Source: Streptomyces lincolnensis (GTDB lineage: Bacteria; Actinomycetota; Actinomycetes; Streptomycetales; Streptomycetaceae). Taken from it: 64,000 nucleotides of DNA. Position 1 is the stretch's first letter; each line of letters opens with the position of its first letter. Positions 9,726 through 18,317 of this stretch are shown in pieces. The DNA is taken from assembly GCF_021173675.1 (NCBI RefSeq), contig NZ_JAIHON010000003.1, positions 434,001-498,000 on the forward strand, read 5' to 3'. Made by a program: the position numbers and the translations under genes. Under the pieces are notes generated by a model. It did no database searches, was not told the DNA's origin, and was given only the letters and a program-made list of their open reading frames with translations.

Positions 9726-12041
9726 CTACACCGAAGCCCGCTCCAGTCGGACGATCACGCTCTTAGACGTCGGCGTGTTACTGATGTCCGCCACGCTGTC
9801 GAGCGGGACCAGGACGTTGGTCTCCGGGTAGTAGGCGGCGGCGGAGCCCGGGGGAGTGGGGTAGGCGACGACGCGGAAGCCGTCGGCGCGGCGTTCCGAG
9901 CCGTCGGTCCAGATGCTGATGAGGTCGACGAGGGTGCCGTCGGGCAGGTCGAGGTCGGCGAGGTCGGAGGCGTTGACGAGGACGACGCGCCGGCTGCCCT
10001 TGATGCCCCGGTAGCGGTCGTCCATGGCGTAGGGGACGGTGTTCCACTGGTCGTGGGAGCGCAGGGTCTGGAGGACGAGGTGGCCCTCGGGCGCGTCCAG
10101 GGCCGTGAAGGCGTTGGCGGTGAAGAGGGCCTTGCCGCTGGGCGTGCGGAACACCCGCTCGTTGACGGGGTTGGGGAGGCGGAAGCCGCCCGGGCGCCGT
10201 ACCCGCTCGTTGAAGTCCTCGAAACCGGGGACGACATGGGCGATACGGTCGCGGACCAGGTCGTAGTCGGCCTCGAAGTCCGCCCAGGGGATGTCCGGTT
10301 CGGCACCCAGGACCCGGCGGGCGAGGCGGGTGATGATGGAGACCTCGCTCAGCAGGTGCGGGGAGGCTGGGGCGAGGCGGCCGCGGGTGGCGTGGACCTC
10401 GCTCATGGAGTCCTCGACCGTCATGAACTGCTCCCCGCCCGCCTGGACGTCACGGTCGCTGCGGCCGAGCGTGGGCAGGATCAGCGCCGTCCGTCCGCAC
10501 ACCGCGTGGGACCGGTTGAGCTTGGTCGAGATGTGCGCGGTGAGGCGGCAGTTTCGCATGGCGCGTTCGGTGACGTCGCTGTCCGGAGTGGCCCGGACGA
10601 AGTTGCCCGCCACGCCGAGGAAGAGCTTGGCGCGGCCGTCGAGCATGGCCCGGATGGAGTCGACGGAGTCAAGGCCGTGCGCCGTCGGGGCGGTGAAACG
10701 GAACTCGGCGCCCAGCCGGTCGAGGAAGGGCTGCGGCATGCGCTCCCAGATGCCCATCGTGCGGTCGCCCTGTACGTTGCTGTGTCCGCGGACCGGGCAC
10801 ACCCCGGCGCCCGGACGGCCGATGTTCCCGCGCAGCAGGAGGAAGTTGACGACCTCCCTGATGGTGGGCACGCCGTGTTTGTGCTGGGTGAGGCCCATGG
10901 CCCAGCACACGATGACGCTGCGGCTGTTCAGGACGCGTTCGTGGACCCGCTCGATCTCGTCGCGGCTCAGGCCGGTGGCCGCCAGCACCGCGTCCCAGGA
11001 CGTCGTGGCGCGGATGTGCTCGGCGAAGGCGTCGTAGCCCGTGGTGTGCGCCTCGATGAACTCCCGGTCCAGGACGGTGCCCGGTTCCTTGTCCTCGGCC
11101 TCCAGCAGCATCAGGTTGAGCGCCTGGAACAGGGCCAGATCGCCGCCCGGCCGGATCTGCAGGAACTGGTCGGCGATGTCCGTGCCGCGGCCGATGATCC
11201 CGCGCGCCTTCTGCGGGTGCTTGAAGCGCAGCAGCCCCGCCTCGGGCAGCGGGTTGACGGCGACGACGCTGCCGCCGCGACGCTTGGTCTCCTCCAGCGC
11301 GGTCAGCATGCGCGGGTGGTTGGTGCCGGGGTTCTGCCCGACGACGAAGACCAGGTCGGCGTTGTACAGATCGTCCAGGCCGACACTGCCCTTGCCGATG
11401 CCCAGGGTCTCGTTCAGGGCCGAACCGCTGGACTCGTGGCACATGTTGGAGCAGTCCGGCAGGTTGTTGGTGCCGAAGGCCCGCGCGAACAGCTGGAGCA
11501 GGAACGCCGGCTCGTTGGCCAGCCGCCCGGAGGTGTAGAACAGCGCCTCGTCCGGGTGGGCCAGGGCGCGGAGCTCGTCGGCGAGCAGGTCCAGTGCCTC
11601 GTCCCAGCCGATGGGCTCGTAGTGCGTGGCGCCCTCGCGGAGCACCATCGGCTCGGTCAGCCGGCCCTGCTGGTTGAGCCAGTGATCCGACTTGCGGCTC
11701 AGTTCGTCGACCGAGTGCTGACGGAAGAAGTCGGCGCTCACCCTGCGGGAGGTGGCCTCGTCGCTGATGTGCTTGGCGCCGTTCTCGCAGTACTCGTTGC
11801 GGTGCCGCTGCCCCGGCGCGGGTTCCGGCCAGGCGCAGCCCGGGCAGTCGAAGCCCTTCGCCTGGTTGATGTTCAGCAGCGTCAGCGCGGTGCGCTTCGG
11901 CGAGGTCTGGCCCAGCGCGTACTTCAGGGCGTGGGCGACCGCCGGAGCGCCGGTGGCCCATGTCCGGGGAGCCGTCACCGACAGCTCGCCCTCATCCGGT
12001 TCGTCGCCGTCCCGCACCGCGCACCACGCCCTCTCCGTCAT
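9726..12041 (-). CDS. FdhF/YdeP-family molybdopterin oxidoreductase
   Basis: A 771-residue cytoplasmic enzyme of the DMSO-reductase superfamily, YdeP branch. The N-terminus has the cysteine cluster region GFDCPGCAWPEP followed by NEYCENGAKH. Molybdopterin-binding phrases follow: FYTSGRLANEPAFLLQLFARAFGTNNLPDCSNMCHESSG (interrupted here only by normal reading), VVGQNPGTNHPRM and GNIGRPGAGVCPVRGHSNVQGDRTMG. The C-terminal molydop-binding domain contains LRSHDQWNT. The family is linked to formate-type oxidation and acid resistance, but the true substrate is unproven. No selenocysteine (in-frame TGA) is needed. Start 12041 has GGGAGG just upstream; an ATG at 12068 lacks one. It is divergent from a LysR gene across 128 bp. 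Confidence 0.9.
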   Translation of the reverse strand: MTERAWCAVRDGDEPDEGELSVTAPRTWATGAPAVAHALKYALGQTSPKRTALTLLNINQAKGFDCPGCAWPEPAPGQRHRNEYCENGAKHISDEATSRRVSADFFRQHSVDELSRKSDHWLNQQGRLTEPMVLREGATHYEPIGWDEALDLLADELRALAHPDEALFYTSGRLANEPAFLLQLFARAFGTNNLPDCSNMCHESSGSALNETLGIGKGSVGLDDLYNADLVFVVGQNPGTNHPRMLTALEETKRRGGSVVAVNPLPEAGLLRFKHPQKARGIIGRGTDIADQFLQIRPGGDLALFQALNLMLLEAEDKEPGTVLDREFIEAHTTGYDAFAEHIRATTSWDAVLAATGLSRDEIERVHERVLNSRSVIVCWAMGLTQHKHGVPTIREVVNFLLLRGNIGRPGAGVCPVRGHSNVQGDRTMGIWERMPQPFLDRLGAEFRFTAPTAHGLDSVDSIRAMLDGRAKLFLGVAGNFVRATPDSDVTERAMRNCRLTAHISTKLNRSHAVCGRTALILPTLGRSDRDVQAGGEQFMTVEDSMSEVHATRGRLAPASPHLLSEVSIITRLARRVLGAEPDIPWADFEADYDLVRDRIAHVVPGFEDFNERVRRPGGFRLPNPVNERVFRTPSGKALFTANAFTALDAPEGHLVLQTLRSHDQWNTVPYAMDDRYRGIKGSRRVVLVNASDLADLDLPDGTLVDLISIWTDGSERRADGFRVVAYPTPPGSAAAYYPETNVLVPLDSVADISNTPTSKSVIVRLERASV

Positions 12042-12092
12042 TCGCCTCCCCACTCTTCGCCAGGCCATCGGCCCAGGTCAAAGCGGTAGTTG

Positions 12093-12105
12093 TTATCGCG
12101 TGATA
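12093..12105. promoter_or_regulatory. LysR-type T-N11-A dyad in the ydeP-like/LysR spacer
   Basis: The AT-rich island GTTATCGCGTGATAG contains TATC-N4-GATA (12094-12105) and a T-N11-A frame (12093-12105), the classic geometry of a LysR-type operator. It lies 51-64 bp from the oxidoreductase start and 65-77 bp from the LysR start. From there the regulator could control both divergent promoters. Confidence 0.5.
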
Positions 12106-12169
12106 GGCCGCACCGATCAGATCGGGCGGTCGCCGGGACGGTACGCGTGGCGCGGTGGATCATTGAGGC

Positions 12170-13084
12170 GTGCTGCTCCGCCAACTCGAGTACCTCGTCG
12201 CCCTCGCCCGCGCCCGCCACTTCGCGAAGGCGGCGCAGGCCTGCTACGTCTCCCAGCCGGCCCTGTCCGAGGGAATCCGCAAACTGGAGGAGGAACTCGG
12301 CATCCCCCTGGTCCAGCGCGGGCGCAGGTTCGACGGGCTGACCCCCGAGGGCGAGCGGGTCGTGGTCTGGGCGCAGCGCATCCTCGCCGACCGCGACGCG
12401 ATGCAGGGCGAGATCCAGGCCCTGCGGGCCGGGCTCACCGGGCGGCTGCGCATCGGGACCGTGCCCACCGCGGCCACCGCGGTCGCGCTGCTGACCCAGC
12501 CGTTCTGCGCCGCCAACCCGCTGGCCACGGTCCAGGTCTTCGCCGACCTCCAGGCCGAGGACATAGTGAACAGACTCCGGACGTACGAGCTCGACGCCGC
12601 CGTGACCTATCACAGCTCGGTCGCGGCCCACGACTTCACGTTCGTCCCGCTGTACCGGGAACGCTATGTCCTGCTGACGCAGCGGACCGCCCCCGACTCC
12701 GGTCCCGCCGACATCTCCTGGGAGGAGGCGGCCCAGTACCCCCTGTGCCTGCTGCACCCGATGATGCAGGGCCGCCAGGTCCTCGACGCCGTGTTCGAGG
12801 CGGTGGGCGTCACCGTGACCCCGCGCGTGGAGACCGACTCGATCGCCTCCCTGTTCGCCCAGGTCAGGGCCGGACAGTGGGCGAGCGTCGTGCCGCACGC
12901 CTGGCTGCACGTCTTCGGCGTCCCCGCGGGCATGCACGCCGTGCCCCTGGTCCGCCCCGTCCGCACGGAACGCATCGGCCTGGTGCTTCCGGCCCGCGCA
13001 CCCGTGCCCGTGATCGGCCAGGCCCTCATCGACGTCGCCGGGCAGGCCGACATCGCGGCGGCGCTGGAGCGGCTGCCCGACTAG
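12170..13084 (+). CDS. LysR-family transcriptional regulator
   Basis: A 304-residue regulator. An N-terminal winged helix (LLRQLEYLVALARARHFAKAAQACYVSQPALSEGIRKLEEELGIPLVQR, described in segments) is followed by a periplasmic-binding-protein-like effector domain from about residue 90 (LRIGTVPTA) to the end. The start is GTG 12170; there is no Shine-Dalgarno, and a GATCAT sequence ends six bases before the GTG, so the mRNA may be leaderless. It is divergent from the YdeP-family oxidoreductase, which it probably regulates through the dyad in the spacer. The effector is unknown. Confidence 0.9.
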   Translation: MLLRQLEYLVALARARHFAKAAQACYVSQPALSEGIRKLEEELGIPLVQRGRRFDGLTPEGERVVVWAQRILADRDAMQGEIQALRAGLTGRLRIGTVPTAATAVALLTQPFCAANPLATVQVFADLQAEDIVNRLRTYELDAAVTYHSSVAAHDFTFVPLYRERYVLLTQRTAPDSGPADISWEEAAQYPLCLLHPMMQGRQVLDAVFEAVGVTVTPRVETDSIASLFAQVRAGQWASVVPHAWLHVFGVPAGMHAVPLVRPVRTERIGLVLPARAPVPVIGQALIDVAGQADIAAALERLPD

Positions 13085-13202
13085 CGGTGCTTCAGTCATG
13101 GGTTCTTTTGTCGTGCAAGGCGTGGGAGAGCCTGCCGTACACCCCAGTGAAATCCGGGCATGGCATCGAAAAGAGTCGAATGTTGAGCGGCCTGTCGACA
13201 AC

Positions 13203-13217
13203 AGACATCCTATGAGT
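13203..13217. promoter_or_regulatory. Putative operator upstream of the GH95 gene
   Basis: AGACATCCTATGAGT lies 14 bp before the GH95 start. It resembles two sites (51529-51543 and 51604-51618) in the promoter of the other GH95-like gene. The core CATCCTATG here is the exact reverse complement of CATAGGATG at 51532-51540. The shared degenerate pattern is ATACA-N5-TGTAT. This suggests one regulator for both loci. Confidence 0.4.
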
Positions 13218-13230
13218 CGAAGCTGTCCCC

Positions 13231-15651
13231 ATGGATCGCAGACACTTCCTCGCATGGTCGACCACGGCCGGAGTCGGCGTGACACCTCTGATGACGACCG
13301 GTGGACCGGCCGCGGCCGCGGGCCCCGCCAGGACGGAGGACGCGGCCGGGCCCGACGCGCGGCCCGGTGATCTCACCCTCTGGTACCCCCGTCCGGCCTC
13401 CGCCTGGCTGGAGGCGCTGCCCATCGGCAACGGGCGGCTCGGAGCGATGGTCTTCGGCGGCACCGACCGCGAAGTGCTCCAGCTGAACGAGGACACGGTG
13501 TGGGCGGGCGGCCCCTACGAACCCGCCAATCCGAAGGGCCTCGCGAGTCTCCCCGAGATCCGCAGGCGGGTCTTCGCGGGGGAGTGGGCGGACGCGCAGT
13601 CGCTGATCGACTCGGACTTCCTCGGCATCCCCGTGGGCGAGTTGATGTACCAGACCGTAGGGGACCTGAGGCTGTCCTTCGCGGCCACGGGCGAGATCGG
13701 CGACTACCGGCGCACGCTCGACCTCGACTCCGCCGTCACCGCCGTCCACCACACCCGGAGCGGGGTGACTCATCGTCGGGAGTGCTTCGCCAGCCATCCC
13801 GACCAGGTAATTGTCATGCACCTGACGGCAGGCGAATCGGGTGCCGTCTCCTTCACCGCCGCCTTCGACAGTCCCCAGAGCGTGACCGCCTCGTCGCCCG
13901 ACCGGATCACCGTCGCGATCGACGGAACCACCGAGACCCGCGAGGGCATCACCGGTCAAGTGCGCTTCCGGGCACTGGCCCGCGCCCGGGCCCACGGTGG
14001 GACGGTCAGCAGCGAGAACGGCACCCTCACGGTCACGGGAGCCGACTCCGTCACCCTGCTGGTCTCCGTCGGCACCAGCTACACCGACTACCGCAATCCC
14101 ACCGGCGACCACACGGCCCGCGCCGCCGCTTTCCTCGACGCCGCCTCGGACACGCCGTACGCCCGGCTCCGCGAGCGGCATGTCGCCGACCACCGGCGCC
14201 TGTTCCGGCGGGTGGAACTCGACCTCGGCACGACCGGGGCCGCGGCGCTCCCCACCGACGAACGGGTGGCGAACTTCGCCTCCGCGGCCGACCCGCACCT
14301 GGTCGCCCTGCACTTCCAGTACGGGCGCTACCTGCTGATCGCCTCGTCACGGCCCGGCACCCAGCCCGCCACCCTCCAGGGCATCTGGAACGACTCGCTC
14401 AGCCCGCCCTGGGACTCCAAGTACACGATCAACATCAACACGGAGATGAACTACTGGCCGGCGACCGTCACCAACCTCCTGGAGTGCTGGGAACCGGTCT
14501 TCGACCTGCTCGCGGACCTGTCCGTGGCGGGGGCCACCACCGCGCGGGTGCAGTACGGCGCCGGGGGGTGGGTCACCCACCACAACACCGACGCCTGGCG
14601 TGGCACCGCCCCGGTGGACGGCGCGTTCTGGGGCATGTGGCAGACCGGCGGCGCCTGGCTGGCCACCGCGATCTGGGAGCACTACCTCTTCACAGGCGAC
14701 ACATCGGCACTGGCCCGGCGCTATCCGGTGCTGCGGGGCGCGGTGCGGTTCTTCCTCGACACCCTGGTCACCGATCCGGCGAGCGGACACCTCGTCACCT
14801 GCCCGGCCGTGTCACCGGAGAACGCCCATCACGAGGGGGTGTCCGTCTGCGCCGGCCCGACCATGGACAACCAGATCCTGCGGGACCTCTTCGACGGGTT
14901 CGTCAGCGCCTCGGAGCTCCTCGGCGAGGACGCGGACGCCGGGATGCGCTCCGCGACGCGGGCGGCGAGGGAGAAACTGCCGCCCATGAGGATCGGCGCC
15001 CGGGGCCAGTTGCAGGAGTGGCAGCAGGACTGGGACGCGGGCGCTCCCGAGCAGGGCCACCGGCACGTCTCGCATCTGTACGGCCTGCATCCCAGCAACC
15101 AGATCACCGCACGGGAGACACCGGAACTGTTCGCCGCGGCCCGCAGGACGCTGGAGCAGCGCGGGGACGCGGGAACCGGCTGGTCGCTCGCCTGGAAGAT
15201 CAATTTCTGGGCGCGGCTGGCGGAGGGCGCCCGCTCCTACGAGCTCCTGTCCGACCTGCTCACCCCCGAGCGGACCGCGCCGAACCTCTTCGACCTGCAT
15301 CCGCCGTTCCAGATCGACGGCAACTTCGGCGCCACGGCCGGTGTGTCGGAGTGGCTGCTCCAGTCCCACGCGGGCGAGCTGCACCTGCTGCCCGCGCTGC
15401 CTCCCGCACTGCCGTCCGGCCGGGTACGCGGTCTGCTGGCGCGCGGCGGCTTCGAGGTGGACCTGACGTGGCACGAGGGCGCCTTGCGGGCGGGCACGCT
15501 CCGCTCCCGCTCCGGCGGACGGGCGGTCGTACGGTCCGCGACACGGCTGAAGGTGAGCTGCGACGGCCGTCCGGTCCGGGTGCGCCGCCCCGAACCGGGG
15601 GTGATCGTGTTCGACACCGCGCGCGGGGCGACGTACCGCCTTCATCAGTAG
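13231..15651 (+). CDS. GH95 alpha-L-fucosidase, Tat-exported
   Basis: An 806-residue exported enzyme. MDRRHFLAWSTTAGVGVTPL is a twin-arginine signal. The GH95 N-terminal beta domain (LWYPRPASAWLEALPIGNGR, LQLNEDTVWAGGPY) is followed by an (alpha/alpha)6 catalytic barrel. The residues known from bifidobacterial 1,2-alpha-fucosidase appear conserved: the two asparagines in NININTEMNYWPA, the acid glutamate in CPAVSPENAH, and the aspartate in FQIDGNFGATAG. GH95 enzymes invert alpha-1,2-L-fucosyl (or alpha-L-galactosyl) bonds on xyloglucan or host glycans. The ATG at 13231 begins the signal peptide; no strong ribosome-binding site is visible. Compare the divergent paralogue at 51648-53975. Confidence 0.92.
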   Translation: MDRRHFLAWSTTAGVGVTPLMTTGGPAAAAGPARTEDAAGPDARPGDLTLWYPRPASAWLEALPIGNGRLGAMVFGGTDREVLQLNEDTVWAGGPYEPANPKGLASLPEIRRRVFAGEWADAQSLIDSDFLGIPVGELMYQTVGDLRLSFAATGEIGDYRRTLDLDSAVTAVHHTRSGVTHRRECFASHPDQVIVMHLTAGESGAVSFTAAFDSPQSVTASSPDRITVAIDGTTETREGITGQVRFRALARARAHGGTVSSENGTLTVTGADSVTLLVSVGTSYTDYRNPTGDHTARAAAFLDAASDTPYARLRERHVADHRRLFRRVELDLGTTGAAALPTDERVANFASAADPHLVALHFQYGRYLLIASSRPGTQPATLQGIWNDSLSPPWDSKYTININTEMNYWPATVTNLLECWEPVFDLLADLSVAGATTARVQYGAGGWVTHHNTDAWRGTAPVDGAFWGMWQTGGAWLATAIWEHYLFTGDTSALARRYPVLRGAVRFFLDTLVTDPASGHLVTCPAVSPENAHHEGVSVCAGPTMDNQILRDLFDGFVSASELLGEDADAGMRSATRAAREKLPPMRIGARGQLQEWQQDWDAGAPEQGHRHVSHLYGLHPSNQITARETPELFAAARRTLEQRGDAGTGWSLAWKINFWARLAEGARSYELLSDLLTPERTAPNLFDLHPPFQIDGNFGATAGVSEWLLQSHAGELHLLPALPPALPSGRVRGLLARGGFEVDLTWHEGALRAGTLRSRSGGRAVVRSATRLKVSCDGRPVRVRRPEPGVIVFDTARGATYRLHQ

Positions 15652-15661
15652 GGTCGTCGGC

Positions 15662-16096
15662 ATGACCGACACCTCCCTGCGCTCCGTCACCGTCGAGCGA
15701 ACCGGCCCCGGACACTTCACCGCGACCAACGCCCGCGGCGGCACGATCAGCTTCGGCAGCGGCCCCGAAGGGGACGCGGACTTCACCCCCGTCGAGCTGC
15801 TGCTCGCCGCGCTCGGCGGGTGCACGGCCGTGGACGTCGACATCGCCACCAGCCGCCACGCCGAGCCGAGCGAATTCTCCGTGGCGGTCACCGGCCACAA
15901 GATCAACGACGAACTCGGCAACCGGATGACCGACCTCACGGTCACCTTCACCGTCGCCTTCCCGGACGGCGAGGGCGCCGAGCGCGCCCGCACGATCCTG
16001 CCCCGGGCGGTCCGGACGTCCCACGACCGGCTCTGCACCGTGAGCCGCACGGTCGAGACCGGTACGCCCGTCACCGCGACGGTCGAGGACGCCTGA
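15662..16096 (+). CDS. OsmC-family peroxiredoxin-like protein
   Basis: A 144-residue protein of the OsmC/Ohr fold. FGSGPEGDADFTPVELLLAALGGCTAVDVDIATSR carries the first redox cysteine (GGCTAVD), and HDRLCTVSRTVE carries the second near the C-terminus. Such proteins reduce organic or fatty-acid hydroperoxides using the two cysteines. The start is ATG 15662, 10 bp after the GH95 stop. No Shine-Dalgarno is present, but TAGGGT ends seven bases before the ATG, so a leaderless transcript starting at the GH95 stop is possible. A hairpin at 16123 follows. Confidence 0.88.
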   Translation: MTDTSLRSVTVERTGPGHFTATNARGGTISFGSGPEGDADFTPVELLLAALGGCTAVDVDIATSRHAEPSEFSVAVTGHKINDELGNRMTDLTVTFTVAFPDGEGAERARTILPRAVRTSHDRLCTVSRTVETGTPVTATVEDA

Positions 16097-16122
16097 CCCC
16101 CGAGGGCGGTCCGGGCGGTGCG

Positions 16123-16144
16123 GCCGCCGGTGGCCCCCGGCGGC
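16123..16144 (+). terminator. GC-rich hairpin after osmC
   Basis: GCCGCCGG (16123-16130) pairs with CCGGCGGC (16137-16144) across a 6-base loop, 26 bp after the OsmC stop. There is no T-run, which is common for Streptomyces terminators. It could also be coincidental in such GC-rich DNA. Confidence 0.45.
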
Positions 16145-16204
16145 CGGCGTCGACTCGCCGACGGCGCTCGTACTCGCCCCGTCCGCCCTGCGTACCCTGT
16201 CCCC

Positions 16205-17161
16205 GTGTCACCCTCCCGCCTGCGCCGTGTCGCCGTTCTCGTGCTCGAAGGGGCCAAGCCACTGGACGTCGGCATCCCCGCGCAGGTGTTCAGCACCCGC
16301 GCGAGCATGCCGTACGAGGTACGGCTGTGCGGTGCCGCGCCGGGGCTGGTGACCGGGGGCGACGGGCTGTCGTACCACGTCGCCCATGGCCTCGACACGC
16401 TGGTGTGGGCCGACATCGTGTTCATCCCCGGCTACCGGTTCCCGGACCGTGACGACCCGCCGGCGGCGGTGGTCCGGGCGCTGATCGCCGCCCACGACCG
16501 GGGTGCGCGCCTGGCCGCCATCTCCACCGGGGCCTTCGCGCTCGCCGCCACGGGGCTGCTCGACGGCAGGCGGGCCACCACCCACTGGCACTACACACGG
16601 GCGCTCATGACGAGGCATCCGCTCGTCCAGGTGGACGAGAACGTCCTGTTCGTGGACGAGGGCACGGTGCTGACCTCGGCCGGTGCCGCCTCGGGCATCG
16701 ACCTGTGCCTGCACATCCTGCGCGGCGACCTCGGCGTGGCCGCCTCCAACCACGCCGCCCGACGCCTGGTCGCCGCCCCCTACCGCAGCGGCGGCCAGGC
16801 CCAGTACGTGCCGCGCAGCGTGCCCGAACCGCTCGGTGAACGCTTCGGCGCCACCCGCGAATGGGCGCTGCGCCGGCTGGGGGAGCCGCTCACCCTCGAC
16901 ATACTCGCGCGGCAGGCGGGCGTCTCGGCGCGCACGTTCTCCCGGCGCTTCGTCGAGGAGACCGGCTACACCCCGATGCAGTGGGTCATGCGCGCCCGCA
17001 TCGACACGGCCCGCGAACTGCTGGAGCGCTCGCAGCTCGGCATCGAGCAGATCGCCGCCGACGTCGGCCTCGGCACCGGCGCGAATCTGCGACTGCACTT
17101 CCAGCGCATCCTCGGCACGACGCCCAGCGAGTACCGGCGCACCTTCGCCCAGGGCGAGTAG
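16205..17161 (+). CDS. GlxA-type AraC regulator (DJ-1/PfpI + AraC HTH)
   Basis: A 318-residue regulator. Residues 5-180 form a DJ-1/PfpI-like domain (RRVAVLVLEGAKPLDVGIPAQVF; AAISTGAFALAATGLLDGRRATTHW), in which serine stands near the place of the nucleophilic cysteine of active members. The last 100 residues are an AraC double helix-turn-helix (LTLDILARQAGVSARTFSRRF and IEQIAADVGLGTGANLRLHF). The start chosen is GTG 16205: TACCCT, a good -10 hexamer, ends six bases before it and there is no Shine-Dalgarno, so the message is probably leaderless. A start further upstream would give an unlikely Arg/Pro-rich extension. The gene's target is unknown. Confidence 0.88.
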   Translation: MSPSRLRRVAVLVLEGAKPLDVGIPAQVFSTRASMPYEVRLCGAAPGLVTGGDGLSYHVAHGLDTLVWADIVFIPGYRFPDRDDPPAAVVRALIAAHDRGARLAAISTGAFALAATGLLDGRRATTHWHYTRALMTRHPLVQVDENVLFVDEGTVLTSAGAASGIDLCLHILRGDLGVAASNHAARRLVAAPYRSGGQAQYVPRSVPEPLGERFGATREWALRRLGEPLTLDILARQAGVSARTFSRRFVEETGYTPMQWVMRARIDTARELLERSQLGIEQIAADVGLGTGANLRLHFQRILGTTPSEYRRTFAQGE

Positions 17162-17270
17162 CCCAGGGCGGATCCGCCTGGCGCGATCCTTTTGAACCAT
17201 GGCGTTCGCGCCACTGTCGACGGCAAAGCCCGCGAGCGAGCCTGGTGGAGAACCCGAAGGGACAGGATTC

Positions 17271-18269
17271 ATGACTCGCATCGCCATCAACGGATTCGGC
17301 CGCATCGGACGCAACGTGCTGCGCGCACTGCTCGAACGCGACAGCACCCTCGACGTCGTGGCCGTCAACGACCTCACGGAACCCGCCACCCTCGCGCGAC
17401 TGCTCGCCTACGACAGCACCGCCGGACGGCTCGGCCGTCCCGTGACCGTCGACGGCGACACCCTCGTCGTCGACGGCCGCCGCATCACCGTGCTCGCCGA
17501 GCGCGAGCCGGCCCAGCTGCCATGGGCCGACCTCGGTGTCGACCTCGTCCTGGAGGCCACCGGCCGCTTCACCTCGGCCAAGGCCGCCCGCGCCCACCTC
17601 GACGCGGGCGCCAGGAAGGTGCTCGTCAGCGCACCCTCGGACGGCGCCGACGTCACCCTGGCGTACGGGGTCAACACCGACGCCTACGACCCGCAGGTGC
17701 ACACGATCGTCTCGAACGCCTCCTGCACGACCAACGCGCTCGCCCCGCTGGCCGCGGTGCTCGACGAACTCGCCGGTATCGAGCACGGGTTCATGACGAC
17801 GGTGCACGCCTACACCCAGGAGCAGAACCTCCAGGACGGACCGCACCGCGACCCCCGCCGGGCCCGGGCCGCCGGAGTGAACATCGTGCCGACCACGACC
17901 GGCGCCGCCAAGGCGATCGGCCTGGTGCTGCCCAACCTCGACGGCAGGCTGTCCGGCGACTCCATCCGTGTGCCGGTCCCGGTGGGCTCGATCGTCGAAC
18001 TCAACACGACCGTCAGCCGTGACGTGACCCGCGAGGACGTCCTGACGGCCTACCGGGAGGCGGCCGAGGGACGGCTCGCCGGTGTCCTGGAGTACTCGGA
18101 GGACCCGCTCGTCTCCTCCGACATCACCGGCAACCCGGCCTCGTCGATCTTCGACTCGGCCCTCACCCGTGTCGACGGCCGCCATGTGAAGGTGGTCGCC
18201 TGGTACGACAACGAGTGGGGTTTCTCGAACCGGGTGATCGACACCCTCGAACTCCTCGCGGCCGGCTGA
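17271..18269 (+). CDS. gap: Glyceraldehyde-3-phosphate dehydrogenase, type I
   Basis: A 332-residue glycolytic enzyme converting glyceraldehyde 3-phosphate to 1,3-bisphosphoglycerate. RIAINGFGRIGRNVLRALLE is the NAD-binding start, SNASCTTNALAPL carries the catalytic cysteine C152, and the C-terminal VAWYDNEWGFSNRVIDTL is diagnostic. ATG 17271 has AAGGGA upstream; the frame runs on to an ATG at 17199, but that extension is not conserved-looking. A strong intrinsic terminator follows immediately. This may be one of several gap copies in the genome. The sequence does not tell whether it is the main glycolytic one. Confidence 0.95.
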   Translation: MTRIAINGFGRIGRNVLRALLERDSTLDVVAVNDLTEPATLARLLAYDSTAGRLGRPVTVDGDTLVVDGRRITVLAEREPAQLPWADLGVDLVLEATGRFTSAKAARAHLDAGARKVLVSAPSDGADVTLAYGVNTDAYDPQVHTIVSNASCTTNALAPLAAVLDELAGIEHGFMTTVHAYTQEQNLQDGPHRDPRRARAAGVNIVPTTTGAAKAIGLVLPNLDGRLSGDSIRVPVPVGSIVELNTTVSRDVTREDVLTAYREAAEGRLAGVLEYSEDPLVSSDITGNPASSIFDSALTRVDGRHVKVVAWYDNEWGFSNRVIDTLELLAAG

Positions 18270-18278
18270 GCCGCGGAG

Positions 18279-18315
18279 GGGCTCCGGGCACGAACAGTGC
18301 CCGGAGCCCGTTTTT
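18279..18315 (+). terminator. Intrinsic terminator after gap
   Basis: GGGCTCCGGGCAC (18279-18291) pairs perfectly over 13 bp with 18297-18309 across a five-base loop, followed by G and TTTTT (18311-18315). It is the clearest rho-independent terminator in the window. It is directional: the side facing the minus-strand methyltransferase gene has no A-run. Confidence 0.93.
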
Positions 18316-18317
18316 CG

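Noticed and set aside
9726..12041. Selenocysteine-containing formate dehydrogenase
   Set aside because: The reading frame has no internal TGA and the sequence belongs to the YdeP branch, not to the FdhF selenoproteins.
9042..12089. A 1015-codon plus-strand open frame
   Set aside because: It runs antisense to the YdeP-family gene and the SRPBCC gene, both of which have clear motifs and starts. Its translation shows no recognisable domain.
17163..17183. Hairpin-like sequence after the GlxA-type gene (CAGGGCGGATCCGCCTGG region)
   Set aside because: The stem needs a bulge and no T-run follows, so I could not support a terminator.
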